DNA from: Ptiloglossa arizonensis
Lineage: Eukaryota > Arthropoda > Insecta > Hymenoptera > Colletidae
DNA: 64,000 bases
Assembly: GCF_051014685.1 (NCBI RefSeq)
Contig: NW_027478389.1
Span: 1,922,001 to 1,986,000, forward strand
Direction of reading: 5' to 3'
Shown: positions 49,521-62,040 of the stretch, one piece after another
How positions within the stretch are numbered: the stretch's first letter is position 1
Layout: each line of letters opens with the position of its first letter
Position numbers and translations under genes: made by a program
Notes under the pieces: generated by a model
What the model saw: only the letters and a program-made list of their open reading frames with translations
Database searches by the model: none
Told to the model about the DNA's origin: nothing

Positions 49521-51815
49521 TGGTTTCTTAACCATTCCTTAACTTCACACTCCCACATCTGGCGAACGGATCGACGAGCTCGAGAAATTCCGGTTGCATC
49601 TGGAAATAGAAACTCTTCCGATTACAACGGTATGTGTATTTTTCCCCTAAGCCTTTGTAGTTATGGATTTCGAGTTTCAGACTTGCGAAAATTTTGATGG
49701 TTCCTCAACCATTCCTTAACATCAAACTCCCATATCTCGCGAACGGATTGACGAACTCGAGAAATTCCTGTTGCATTTGAAAGTAGAAACTCGCCCGATT
49801 ACAAAGGTATGTGTATTTTTCCCCTAGGCCTTTGTAGTTATTGATTTCGAGTATCAGACTTGCGATAATTTTGATGGTTTATCAAACATTCCTTAAATTC
49901 AAACTCCCTAATCTGGCGAACGGATTGACGAACTCGAGAAATTCCTGTTGCATCTGAAAGCAGAAACTCGCCCGATTACAATGGTATGTGTACTTTTACC
50001 CTAGGCCACAGTAGTTATTGGTTTCGAGTGTCAGACTGGCGAAAATTTTGATGGTTTATCAAGCATTCCTTAAATTCAAACTCCCATATCTCGCGACCGG
50101 ATTGACGAACTCGAGAAATTCCTGTTGCATCTGAGAGCAGAAACTCGCCCGATTACCACGGTATGTGTATTTTTGTCCTAGGCCATAGTTGTTATTGGTT
50201 TCGAGTATCAGACTTGCGAAAATTTTGATGGTTTCTCAACCATTCCTTAACTTCAAACTCCCATATCTCGCCAACGGATTGACGAACTCGAGAATTTCAT
50301 ATTGCATCTGAAAGCAGAAACTCGCCTGATTACAACGGTATGTGTATTTTTGCCCTAGGCCATAGTAGTTATTGGTTTCGAGTATCAGACTTGCGAAAAT
50401 TGTGATGGTTTCTCAACCATTCCTTAACTTCAAACTCCCATATCTGGCGAACGGATCAACGAACTCGAAAGATTGCTGTTGCATCTGAAAGTAGAAACTC
50501 TCCCGTTTACAACGGTATGTGTATTTGTCCCCTAAGCTTTTGTAGTTATTGGTTTCGAGCATCAGACTTGCGAAAATTTTGATGGTTTATCAACCATTCC
50601 TTAAATTCAAACTCCCATATCTCGCGAACGGATTGACGAACTCGAGAATTTCTTATTGCATCTGAGAGCAGAAACTCGCCCGATTACCACGGTATGTGTA
50701 TTTTTGTCCTAGGCCATAGTTGTTATTGGTTTCGTGCATCAGACTTGCGAAAATTGTGATGGTTTCTCAACCATTCCTTAACTTCAAACTCCCATATCTC
50801 GCGAACGGATTGACGAACTCGAGAAATTCCTGTTGCATCTGAAAGTAGAAACTCTCCCGTTTAGAATGGTGTGTGTATTTTTCCCCTAAGGCTTTGTAGT
50901 TATTGGTTTCGAGTGTCAGACTTGCGAAAATTTTGATGGTTTCTCAACCATTCCTTAAATTCAAACTCCCATATCTCGCGAACGGATTGACGAACTCGAG
51001 AAATTCCTGTTGCATCTGAAAGCAGAAACTCGCCCGATTACAATGGTATGTGTAATTTTGCCCTAGGCCACAGTAGTTATTGGTTTCCAGTATCAGACTT
51101 GCGAAAATTTTGATGATTTCTCAACCATTCCTTAACTTCAAACTTCCATATCTCGCGAACGGATTGACGAATTCGAAAAATTCCTGTTGCATCTGAAAGC
51201 AGTAGCTCGCCCGATTACAACGGGATGTTTATTCTTGCCCTAGGCCAAAGTAGTTATTGGTTTTGAGTATCAGACTTGCGAAAATTGAGACGGTTTCTCA
51301 ACCATTCCTTAACTTCAAACACCCATATCTCGCGAACGGATCGACGAACTCGAGAAATTCCTGTAGCATCTGGAAGTAGAAACTCTCCCGATTACAACGG
51401 TAGATGTATTTTTCCCCTAAGCCTTTGTAGTTATTGATTTCGAGTGTCAGACTTGCGAAAATTTTGATGGCTTATCAACCATTTCTTAAATTCAAACTCC
51501 CATGTCTCGCGAACGGATTGACGAACTCGAGAAGCTCCTGTTGCATCTGAAAGTAGAAACTCTCCCGATTACAACGGTATGTGTTTTTTTCCCCTACGCC
51601 ATTGTAGTTATTGGTTTCGTGTATCAGACTTGCGAAAATTTTGATGGTTTCTCAACCATTCCTTAACTTCAAACTCCCACATCTCCCGAACGGATTGACG
51701 AACTCGAGAAATTCCGGTTGCATCTAGAAGTAGAAACTCTCCAGATTACAACGGTATGTGTATTTTTCCCCTAGGCCTTTGTAGTTATTGGTTTCGAGTG
51801 TCAGACTTGCGAAAA
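49465..51815. repeat. Block s, short version (about 13 monomers)
   Basis: Aligns with 54,418-58,361. Offsets step through 4,953, 5,130, 6,015, 6,192 and 6,546 bp, which are 28, 29, 34, 35 and 37 monomers, each minus 3 bp. Diagnostic variants: cttcacactccc, gcgataatttt, actccctaatctgg, tcaagcattcc, gtatttgtcccc with gagcatcag, gtgtaattttg, gtagatgtatt, ctcccatgtctcg. Confidence 0.85.
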
Positions 51816-51817
51816 TT

Positions 51818-52881
51818 TTGATGGTTTCTCAGCCTTTCCTTAGCTTCAAACTCCCATATCTAGCGAACGGATCGACGAACTCGAGAAATTCCGGTTGCAT
51901 CTGGAAATAGAAACTCTCCCGATTACAACGGTATGTGTATTTACCCCTAAGCCTTTGTAGTTAATGGTTTCGAGTGTCAGACTTGCGAAAATTTTGATGG
52001 CTTATCAACCATTCCTTAAATTCAAACTCCCATATCTCGCGAACGGATTGACGAACTCGAGAAATTCCTGTTGCATCTGTAAGTTGAAACTCTCCCGACT
52101 ACAACGGTATGTGTATTTTTCCCCTAAGCCTTTGTAGTTATTGTTTTCGAGTGTCAGACTTGGGAAAATTTGGATGGCTTATCAACCATTCCTTAAATTC
52201 AAACTCCCATATCTCGCGAACGGATTGACGAACTCGAGAAATACCTGTTGCATTTGAAAGTAGAAACTCGCCCGGTTACAAAGGTATGTGTATTTTTGCC
52301 CTAGGCCAAAGTAGTTATTGGTTTTGAGTATCAGACTTGCGAAAATTGTGATGGTTTCTCAACCATTCCTTAACTTCAAACACCCATATCTCGCGAACGG
52401 ATCGACGAACTAGAGAAATTCCTGTTGCATCTGGAAGTAGAAACTCTCCCGATTACAACGGTAGGTGTATTTTTCCCCTAAGCCTTTGTAGTTATTGGTT
52501 TCGAATATCAGACTTGCGAAATTTTGATGCTTTCTCAACCATTCCTTAACTTCAAACTCCCGTATCTCGCGAACGGATTGACGATCCCGAGAAATTCCTG
52601 TTGCATCTGAAAGTAGAAACTCGCCCGATTACAAGGGTATGTGTATTTATCCCCTACGCCTTTGTAGTTATTGATTTCGAGTGTCAGACTTGCGAAAATT
52701 TTTATGGTTTCTCAACCATTCCTTAACTTCAATCTCCCACATCTGGCGAACTGATCGACGAACTCGAGAAATTCCGGTTGCATCTGGAAGTAGAAACTCT
52801 CCCGATTACAACGGTATGTGTATTTTTCCCCTAAGCCTTTGTAGTTATTGGTTTCGAGTGTCAGACTTGCGAAAATTTTTA
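51818..52881. repeat. Block q, copy 2
   Basis: Counterpart of 46,690-47,753. Its part from about 52,020 to 52,630 is repeated again at 53,258-53,868 (+1,238 bp, 7 monomers minus 1). Confidence 0.85.
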
Positions 52882-53235
52882 TGGCTTATCAACCATACCT
52901 TAAATTTAAACTCCCATATCTCGCGAACGGATTGACGAACTCGAGAAATTCCTGTTGCATCTGAAAGTAGAAACTCTCCCGATTACAACGGTATGTGTAT
53001 TTTTCCCCTAGGCCATTGTAGTTATTGGTTTCGAGTATCAGACTTGCGAAAATTTTGATGGTTTCTCAACCATTCCTTAACTTCAAACCCCCGTATCTCG
53101 CGAACGGATTGACGATCCCGAGAAATTCCTGTTGCATCTGAAAGTAGAAACTCGCCCGATTACAAAGGTATGTGTATTTTTCCCCTACGCCTTTGTAGTT
53201 ATTGATTTCGAGTATCAGACTTGCGAAAATTTTGA
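52350..53235. repeat. Block r extended, copy 3
   Basis: Counterpart of 48,635-49,520. Its last two monomers recur at +1,061 bp (53,880-54,235), and the ccataccttaaattt monomer recurs once more 354 bp later (to about 54,420), giving a short dimeric run. Confidence 0.85.
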
Positions 53236-53257
53236 TGGCTTATCAACCATTCCTTAA

Positions 53258-53868
53258 ATTCAAACTCCCATATCTCGCGAACGGATTGACGAACTCGAGA
53301 AATTCGTGTTGCATCTGTAAGTTGAAACACTCCCGACTACAACGGTATGTGTATTTTTCCCCTAAGCCTTTGTAGTTATTGTTTTCGAGTGTCACACTTG
53401 GGAAAATTTGGATGGCTTATCAAACATTCCTTAAATTCAAACTCCCATATCTCGCGAACGGATTGACGAACTCGAGAAATACCTGTTGCATTTGAAAGTA
53501 GAAACTCGCCCGGTTACAAAGGTATGTGTATTTTTGCCCTAGGCCAAAGTAGTTATTGGTTTTGAGTATCAGACTTGCGAAAATTGTGATGGTTTCTCAA
53601 CCATTCCTTAACTTCAAACACCCATATCTCGCGAACGGATCGACGAGCTAGAGAAATTCCTGTTGCATCTGGAAGTAGAAACTCTCCCGATTGCAACGGT
53701 AGGTGTATTTTTCCCCTAAGCCTTTGTAGTTATTGGTTTCGAATATCAGACTTGCGAAATTTTGATGCTTTCTCAACCATTCCTTAACTTCAAACTCCCG
53801 TATCTCGCGAACGGATTGACGATCCCGAGAAATTCCTGTTGCATCTGAAAGGAGAAACTCGCCCGATT
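53258..53868. repeat. Seven-monomer-spaced duplicate of 52,020-52,630
   Basis: Shares taagttgaaac with cgactac, ttgggaaaatttgg, aaatacctg, acacccat and gcgaaattttgatgc, at +1,238 bp. Differences include gagctagag for gaactagag and aattcgtgtt for aattcctgtt. Confidence 0.8.
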
Positions 53869-54417
53869 ACAAGGGTATGTGTATTTTTCCCCTAAGCCTT
53901 TGTAGTTATTGGTTTCGAGTGTCAGACTTGCGAAAATTTTTATGGCTTATCAACCATACCTTAAATTTAAACTCCCATATCTCGCGAACGGATTGACGAA
54001 CTCGAGAAATTCCTGTTGCATCTGAAAGTAGAAACTCTCCCGATTACAACGGTATGTGTATTTTTCCCCTAGGCCATTGTAGTTATTGGTTTCGAGTATC
54101 AGACTTGCGAAAATTTTGATGGTTTCTCAACCATTCCTTAACTTCAAACCCCCGTATCTCGCGAACGGATTGACGATCCCGAGAAATTCCTGTTGCATCT
54201 GAAAGTAGAAACTCGCCCGATTACAAAGGTGTGTGTATTTTTCCCCTAAGCCTTTGTAGTTATTGGTTTCGAGTGTCAGACTTGCGAAAATTTTTATGGC
54301 TTATCAACCATACCTTAAATTTAAACTCCCATATCTCGCGAACGGATTGACGAACTCGAGAAATTCCTGTTGCATCTGAAAGTAGAAACTCTCCCGATTA
54401 CAACGGTATGTGTATTT

Positions 54418-57400
54418 TTCCCCTACGCCTTTGTAGTTATTGATTTCGAGTATCAGACTTGCGAAAATTTTGATGGTTTCTTAACCATTCCTTAACTTCA
54501 CACTCCCACATCTGGCGAACGGATCGACGAGCTCGAGAAATTCCGGTTGCATCTGGAGGTAGAAACTCTTCCGATTACAACGGTATGTGTATTTTTCCCC
54601 TAAGCCTTTGTAGTTATGGATTTCGAGTTTCAGACTTGCGAAAATTTTGATGGTTCCTCAACCATTCCTTAACATCAAACTCCCATATCTCGCGAACGGA
54701 TTGACGAACTCGAGAAATTCCTGTTGCATTTGAAAGTAGAAACTCGCCCGATTACAAAGGTATGTGTATTTTTCCCCTAGGCCTTTGTAGTTATTGATTT
54801 CGAGTATCAGACTTGCGATAATTTTGCTGGTTTCTCAACCATTCCTTAACTTCAAACTCCCATATCTGGCGAACGGATCGACGAACTCGAAAAATTCCTG
54901 TTGCATCTGAAAGTATAAACTCTCCCGTTTACAACGGAATGTGTATTTTTCCCCTAAGCTTTTGTAGTTATTGGTTTCGAGTATCAGACTTGCGAAAATT
55001 TTGATGGTTTATCAAACATTCCTTAAATTCAAACTCCCTAATCTGGCGAACGGATTGACGAACTCGAGAAATTCCTGTTGCATCTGAAAGCAGAAACTCG
55101 CCCGATTACAATGGTATGTGTACTTTTACCCTAGGCCACAGTAGTTATTGGTTTCGAGTGTCAGACTGGCGAAAATTTTGATGGTTTATCAAGCATTCCT
55201 TAAATTCAAACTCCCATATCTCGCGACCGGATTGACGAACTCGAGAAATTCCTGTTGCATCTGAGAGCAGAAACTCGCCCGATTACCACGGTATGTGTAT
55301 TTTTGTCCTAGGCCATAGTTGTTATTGGTTTCGAGTATCATACTTGCGAAAATTTTGATGGTTTCTCAACCATTCCTTAACTTCAAACTCCCATATCTCG
55401 CGAACGGATTGACGAACTCGAGAATTTCATATTGCATCTGAAAGCAGAAACTCGCCTGATTACAACGGTATGTGTATTTTTGCCCTAGGCCATAGTAGTT
55501 ATTGGTTTCGAGTATCAGACTTGCGAAAATTGTGATGGTTTCTCAACCATTCCTTAACTTCAAAATCCCATATCTGGCGAACGGATCGACGAACTCGAAA
55601 AAGTCCTGTTGCATCTGCAAGTAGAATCTCTCCCGTTTACAACGGTATGTGTATTTTTCCCCTAAGCTTTTGTAGTTACTGGTTTCGAGTATCAGACTTG
55701 CGAAAATTTTGATTGTTTATCAACCATTCCTTAAATTCAAACTCCCATATCTCGCGAACGGATTGACGAACTCGAGAATTTCTTATTGCATCTGAAAGCA
55801 GAATCTCGCCTGATTACAACGGTATGTGTGTTTTTACCCTAGGCCATAGTAGTTATTGGTTTCGAGTATCAGACTTGCGAAAATTGTGATGGTTTCTCAA
55901 CCATTCCTTAAATTCAAACTCCCATATCAGGCGAACGGATCGACGAACTCGAAAGATTGCTGTTGCATCTGAAAGTAGAAACTCTCCCGTTTACAACGGT
56001 ATGTGTATTTGTCCCCTAAACTTTTGTAGTTATTGGTTTCGAGTATCAGACTTGCGAAAATTTTGATGTTTTATCAACCATTCCTTAAATTCAAACTCCC
56101 ATATCTCGCGAACGGATTGATGAACTCGAGCAATTCCTGTTGAGTCTGAAAGCAGAAACTCGCCCCATTATAATGGTATGTGTATTTTTGCCCTAGGCCA
56201 CAGTAGTTATTGGTTTCGAGTGTCAGATTGGCGAAAATTTTGATGGTTTATCAACCATTCCTTAAATTCAAACTCCCATATCTCGCGACCGGATTGACGA
56301 ACTCGAGAAATTCCTGTTGCATCTGAGAGCAGAAACTTGCCCGATTACCACGGTATGTGTATTTTTGTCCTAGGCCATAGTTGTTATTGGTTTCGTGTAT
56401 CAGACTTGCGAAAATTGTGATTGTTTCTCAACCATTCCTTAACTTCAAACTCCCATATCTGGCGAACGGATCGACGAACTCGAAAGATTGCTGTTGCATC
56501 TGAAAGTAGAAACTCTCCCGTTTACAACGGTATGTGTATTTGTCCCCTAAGCTTTTGTAGTTATTGGTTTCGAGCATCAGACTTGCGAAAATTTTGATGG
56601 TTTATCAACCATTCCTTAAATTCAAACTCCCATATCTCGCGAACGGATTGACGAACTCGAGAATTTCTTATTGCATCTGAGAGCAGAAACTCGCCCGATT
56701 ACCACGGTATGTGTATTTTTGTCCTAGGCCATAGTTGTTATTGGTTTCGTGCATCAGACTTGCGAAAATTGTGATGGTTTCTCAACCATTCCTTAACTTC
56801 AAACTCCCATATCTCGCGAACGGATTGACGAACTCGAGAAATTCCTGTTGCATCTGAAAGTAGAAACTCTCCCGTTTAGAATGGTGTGTGTATTTTTCCC
56901 CTAAGCTTTTGTAGTTATTGGTTTCGAGTATCAGACTTGCGAAAATTTTGATGGTTTCTCAACCATTCCTTAACTTCAAACACCCATATCTCGCGAACGG
57001 AACGACGAACTCGAGAAATTCCGGTTGCATCTGGAAGTAGAAACTCTCCCGATTACAACGGTAGGTGTATTTTTCCCCTAAGCCTTTGTAGTTATTGGTT
57101 TCGAGTGTCAGACTTTCGAAAATTTTGATACTTTATCAACCATTCCTTAAATTCAAACTCCCATATCTCGCGAACGGATTGACGAACTCGAGAAATTCCT
57201 GTTGTATCTGAAAGCAGAAACTCGCCGGATTACAATGGTATGTGTAATTTTGCCCTAGGCCACAGTAGTTATTGGTTTCGAGTATCAGACTTGCGAAAAT
57301 TTTGATGATTTCTCAACCATTCCTTAACTTCAAACTCCCATATCTCGCGAATGGATTGACGAATTCGAAAAATTCCTGTTGCATCTGAAAGCAGCAGCTC

Positions 57401-58361
57401 GCCCGATTACAACGGGATGTGTATTCTTGCCCTAGGCCAAAGTAGTTATTGGTTTTGAGTATCAGACTTGCGAAAATTGTGACGGTTTCTCAACCATTCC
57501 TTAACTTCAAACACCCATATCTCGCGAACGGATCGACGAACTCGAGAAATTCCTGTAGCATCTGGAAGTAGAAACACTCCCGATTGCAACGGTAGATGTA
57601 TTTTTCCCCTAAGCCTTTGTAGTTATTGGTTTCGAATATCAGACTTGCGAAAATTTTGATGGTTTCTCAACCATTCCTTAAATTCAAACGCCCGTATCTC
57701 GCGAACGGATTGACGATCCCGAGAAATTCCCGTTGCATCTGAAAGTAGAAACTCGCCCGATTACAAGGGTATGTGTATTTATCCCCTACGCCTTTGTAGT
57801 TATTGATTTCGAGTGTCAGACTTGCGAAAATTTTGATGGTTTCTCAACCATTCCTTAACTTAAAACTCCCACATCTGGCGAACGGATTGACGAACTCGAG
57901 AAATTCCGGTTGCATCTGGAAGTAGAAACTCTCCCGATTACAACGGTATGTGTACTTTTCCCCTAAGCCTTTGTAGTTATTGGTTTCGAGTGTCAGACTT
58001 GCGAAAATTTTGATGGCTTATCAACCATTTCTTAAATTCAAACTCCCATGTCTCGCGAACGGATTGACGAACTCGAGAAGTTCCTGTTGCATCTGAAAGT
58101 AGAAACTCTCCCGATTACAACGGTATGTGTTTTTTTCCCCTACGCCATTGTAGTTATTGGTTTCGTGTATCAGACTTGCGAAAATTTTGATGGTTTCTCA
58201 ACCATTCCTTAACTTCAAACTCCCACATCTCCCGAACGGATTGACGAACTCGAGAAATTCCGGTTGCATCTAGAAGTAGAAACTCTCCAGATTACAACGG
58301 TATGTGTATTTTTCCCCTAGGCCTTTGTAGTTATTGGTTTCGAGTGTCAGACTTGCGAAAA
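54418..58361. repeat. Block s, long version (about 22 monomers)
   Basis: Counterpart of 49,465-51,815 with nine extra monomers in four places: one near 54,815-54,990, five between about 55,560 and 56,450, one near 56,930-57,110 and two near 57,630-57,980. Each step is an exact multiple of 177 bp. The extra monomers near 55,560-56,450 resemble neighbours in the same block, as expected from local reduplication. Confidence 0.85.
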
Positions 58362-58535
58362 CTTTGATGGCTTATCAACCATTCAAACTCCCATATCTCG
58401 CGTACGGATTGACGAACTCGAGAAATTCCTGTTGCATCTGAAAGTAGAAACTCTCCCGATTACAACGGTATCTGTATTTTTCCCCTAAGCCTTTGTAGTT
58501 ATTGGTTTCGAGTGTCAGACTTGCGAAAATTTTGA
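58360..58535. repeat. Monomer with 9-bp deletion, occurrence 1
   Basis: Reads tcaaccattcaaactccc where neighbours read ccattccttaaattcaaac. The missing 9 bp lie between two ATTC words. It also carries gcgtacgg. It is followed about four monomers later by a near-identical unit at 59,060-59,235. Confidence 0.85.
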
Positions 58536-59059
58536 TGCTTTATCAACCATTCCTTAACTTCAAACTCCCATATCTCGCGAAATGATTGACGAACTCGAAA
58601 AATTCCTGTTGCATCTGAAAGCAGTAGCTCGCCCGATTAGAACGGGATGTGTATTCTTGCCCTAGGCCAAAGTAGTTATCGGTTTTCAGTATCAGACTTC
58701 CGAAAATTGTGATGGTTTCTCAACCATTCCTTAACTTCAAACCTCCATATCTCGCGAACGGATTGACGAACTCGAGAAATTCCTGTTGCATTTGAAAGTA
58801 GAAACTCGCCCGGTTACAAAGGTATGTGTATTTTTCCCCTAGGCCTTTGTAATTATTGATTTCGTGTATCAGACTTGCGAAAATTTTGATGGTTTCTCAA
58901 CCATTCCTTAACTTCAAACTCCCGTATCTCGCGAACGGATTGACGATCCCGAGAAATTCCTGTTGCATCTGAAAGTAGAAACTCGCCCGAATACAAAGGT
59001 ATGTGTATTTTTCCCCTAAGACTTTGTAGTTATTGGTTTCGAGTGTCAGACTTGCGAAA

Positions 59060-59235
59060 ACTTTGATGGCTTATCAACCATTCAAACTCCCATATCTCGC
59101 GTACGGATTGACGAACTCGAGAAATTCCTGTTGCATCTGAAAGAAGAAACTCTCCCGATTACAACGGTATGTGTATTTTTCCCCTAAGCCTTTGTAGTTA
59201 TTGGTTTCGAATATCAGACTTGCGAAATTTTGATG
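59060..59235. repeat. Monomer with 9-bp deletion, occurrence 2
   Basis: Same aaactttgatggcttatc, 9-bp loss and gcgtacgg combination as at 58,360, with gaagaagaaac for gaaagtagaaac. Confidence 0.85.
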
Positions 59236-60059
59236 GTTTCTCAAACATTCCTTAACTTCCAACTCCCGTATCTCGCGAACGGATTGCCGATCCCGAGAAA
59301 TTCCTGTTGCATCTGAATGTAGAAACTCGCCCGATTACAAAGGTATGTGTATTTATCCCCTACGCCTTTGTAGTTATTGATTTCGAGTGTCAGACTTGCG
59401 AAAATTTAGATGGTTTCTCAACCATTCCTTAACTTCAAACTCCCACATCTGGCGAACGGATCGACGAACTCGAGAAATTCCGGTTGCATCTGGAAGTAGA
59501 AGCTCTCCCGATTACAACGGTAGGTGTATATTTCCCCTAAGCCTTTGTAGTTATTGGTTTCGAGTATCAGCCTTGCGAAAATTTTGATGGTTCCTCAACC
59601 ATTCCTTAACTTTAAACTCCCACATCTGGCGAACGGATCGACGAACTCGAGAAATTCCGGTTGCATCTGGAAGTAGAAACTCTCCCGATTACAACGGTAT
59701 GTGTATTTTTTCCCTAAGCTTTCGTAGTTATTGGCTTCGAGTGTCAGATTTGCGAAAATTTTGATGGCTTATCAACCATTTCTTAAATTCAAACTCCCAT
59801 ATCTCGCGAACGGATTGACGAACTCGAGAAATTCCTGTTGCATCTGAAAGTAGAAACTCTCCCGATTACAACGGTATGTGTATTTTTCCCCTACGCCATT
59901 GTAGTTATTGGTTTCGAGTATCAGCCTTGCGAAAATTTTGATGGTTTCTCAACCATTCCTTAACGTCAACCCTCCATATCTCGCGAACGGATTGACGAAC
60001 TCGAGAAATTCCTGTTGCATTTGAAAGTAGAAACTCGCCCGGTTACAAAGGTATGTGTA

Positions 60060-60600
60060 TTTTTCCCCTAAGCCTTTGTATTTATTGGTTTCGAGTGTCA
60101 GACTTGCGAAAATTTTGATGCTTTATCAACCATTCCTTAAATTCAAACTCCCATATCTCGCGAACGGATCGACGAACTCGAGAAATTCCGGTTGCATCTG
60201 GAAGTAGAAGCTCTCCCTATTACAACGGTAGGTGTATTTTTCCCCTAAGCCTTTGTAGTTATTGGTTTCGAGTATCAGACTTGCGAAAATTTTGATGGTT
60301 TCTCAACCATTCCTTAACTTCAAACACCCATATCTCGCGAACGGATCGACGAACTCGAGAAATTCCGGTTGCATCTGGAAGTAGAAACTCTCCCGATTAC
60401 AACGGTAGGTGTATTTTTCCCCTAAGCCTTTGTATTTATTGGTTTCGAGTGTCAGACTTGCGAAAATTTTGATGCTTTATCAACCATTCCTTAAATTCAT
60501 ACTCCCATATCTCGCGAACGGATTGACGAACTCGAGAAATTCCTGTTGCATCTGAAAGCCGAAACTCGCCCGATTACAATGGTATGTGTATTCTTGCCCT
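60060..60600. repeat. Short dimeric run
   Basis: The monomer with cctttgtatttattgg and gatgctttatc occurs at about 60,067 and again at 60,421 (354 bp, two monomers). They are separated by a monomer with ggtaggtgtatt. It is a local two-monomer period of limited extent. Confidence 0.7.
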
Positions 60601-61163
60601 AGGCCAAAGTAGGTATTGGTTTTCAGTATCAGACTTGCGAAAATTGTGATGGTTTCTCAACCACTCCTTAACTTCAAACCTCCATATCTCGCGAACGGAT
60701 TGACGAACTCGAGAAATTCCTGTTGCATTTGATAGTAGAAACTCGCCCGGTTACAAAGGTATGTGTATTTCTCCCCTAGGCCTTTGTAGTTATTGATTTC
60801 GACTATCAGACTTGCGAAAATTTTGATGGTTTCTCAACCATTCCTTAACTTCAAAGTCCCGTGTCTCGCGAACGGATTGACGATCCCGAGAAATTCCTGT
60901 TGCATCTGAAAGTAGAAACTCGCCCGATTACAAAGGTATGTGTATTTTTCCCCTAAGACTTTGTAGTTATTGGTTTCGAGTGTCAGACTTGCGAAAATTA
61001 TGATGGTTTCTCAACCATTCCTTAACTTCAAACTTCCACATCTCGCGAACGGATTGACGAACTCGAGAAATTCCTGTTGCATCTGAAAGCAGAAATTCGC
61101 GCGATTACAATGGTATGTGTATTTTTGCCGTAGGCCATTGTAGTTATTGGTTTCGAGTATCAG

Positions 61164-61517
61164 CCTTGCGAAAATTTTGATGGTTTCTCAACCATTCCTT
61201 AACTTCAAACCCCCATATCTCGCGAACGGATTGACGAACTCGAGAATTTCCTGTTGCATCTGAAAGCAGATAGTCGCGCGATTACAATGGTATGTGTATT
61301 TTTGCCCTAGGCCACAGTAGTTAATGGTTTTGAGTATCAGCCTTGCGAAAATTTTGATGGTTTCTCAACCATTCCTTAACTTCAAACCCCCATATCTCGC
61401 GAACGGATTGACGAACTCGAGAATTTCCTGTTGCATCTGAAAGCAGATAGTCGCGCGATTACAATGGTATGGGTATTTTTGCCCTAGGCCACAGTAGTTA
61501 ATGGTTTTGAGTATCAG
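61164..61517. repeat. Two adjacent near-identical monomers
   Basis: Monomers 61,164-61,340 and 61,341-61,517 share cagccttgcg or its equivalent start, aaacccccat, gagaatttcc, agcagatagtcgcgcg, ccacagtagttaatgg and ttttgag. I see essentially one difference in the body (gtatgtgtatt against gtatgggtatt). Neighbouring monomers elsewhere usually differ at many sites, so this is a recent single-monomer duplication. Confidence 0.85.
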
Positions 61518-61877
61518 ACTTGCGATAATTTTGATGGTTTCTCAGCCATTCCTTAACTTCAAACTCCCATATCTAGCGAACGGATGGACGAACTCGAGAA
61601 ATTCCGGTTGCATCTGGAAGTAGAAGCTCTCCCGATTACAACGGTAGGTATATTTTTCCCCTAAGACTTTGCAGTTATTGGTTTCGAGTATCAGACTTGC
61701 GAAAATTTTGATGATTTCTCAACCATTCCTTAACTTCAAACTCCCATATCTCGCGGAATGAATGACGAACTCGAAAAATTCCTGTTGCATCTGAAAGCAG
61801 TAGCTCGCCCGATTACAACGGGATGTGTATTCTTGCCCTAGGCCAAAGTAGTTATTGGTTTCGAGTGTCAGACTTGC

Positions 61878-62040
61878 GAAATCTTTGATGGCTTATCAAC
61901 GTTTCAAACTCCCATATCTCGCGTACGGATTGACGAACTCGAGAAATTCCTGTTGCATCTGAAAGTAGAAACTCTCCCGATTACAACGGTATGTGTATTT
62001 TTCCCCTAGGCAATTGTAGTTATTGGTTTCGCGTATCGGA
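61878..62040. repeat. Monomer with 9-bp deletion, occurrence 3
   Basis: Same deletion class (tcaacgtttcaaactccc) with gcgtacgg and ggcttatc. The extra substitutions around the junction suggest it is the most diverged of the three. Confidence 0.75.
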
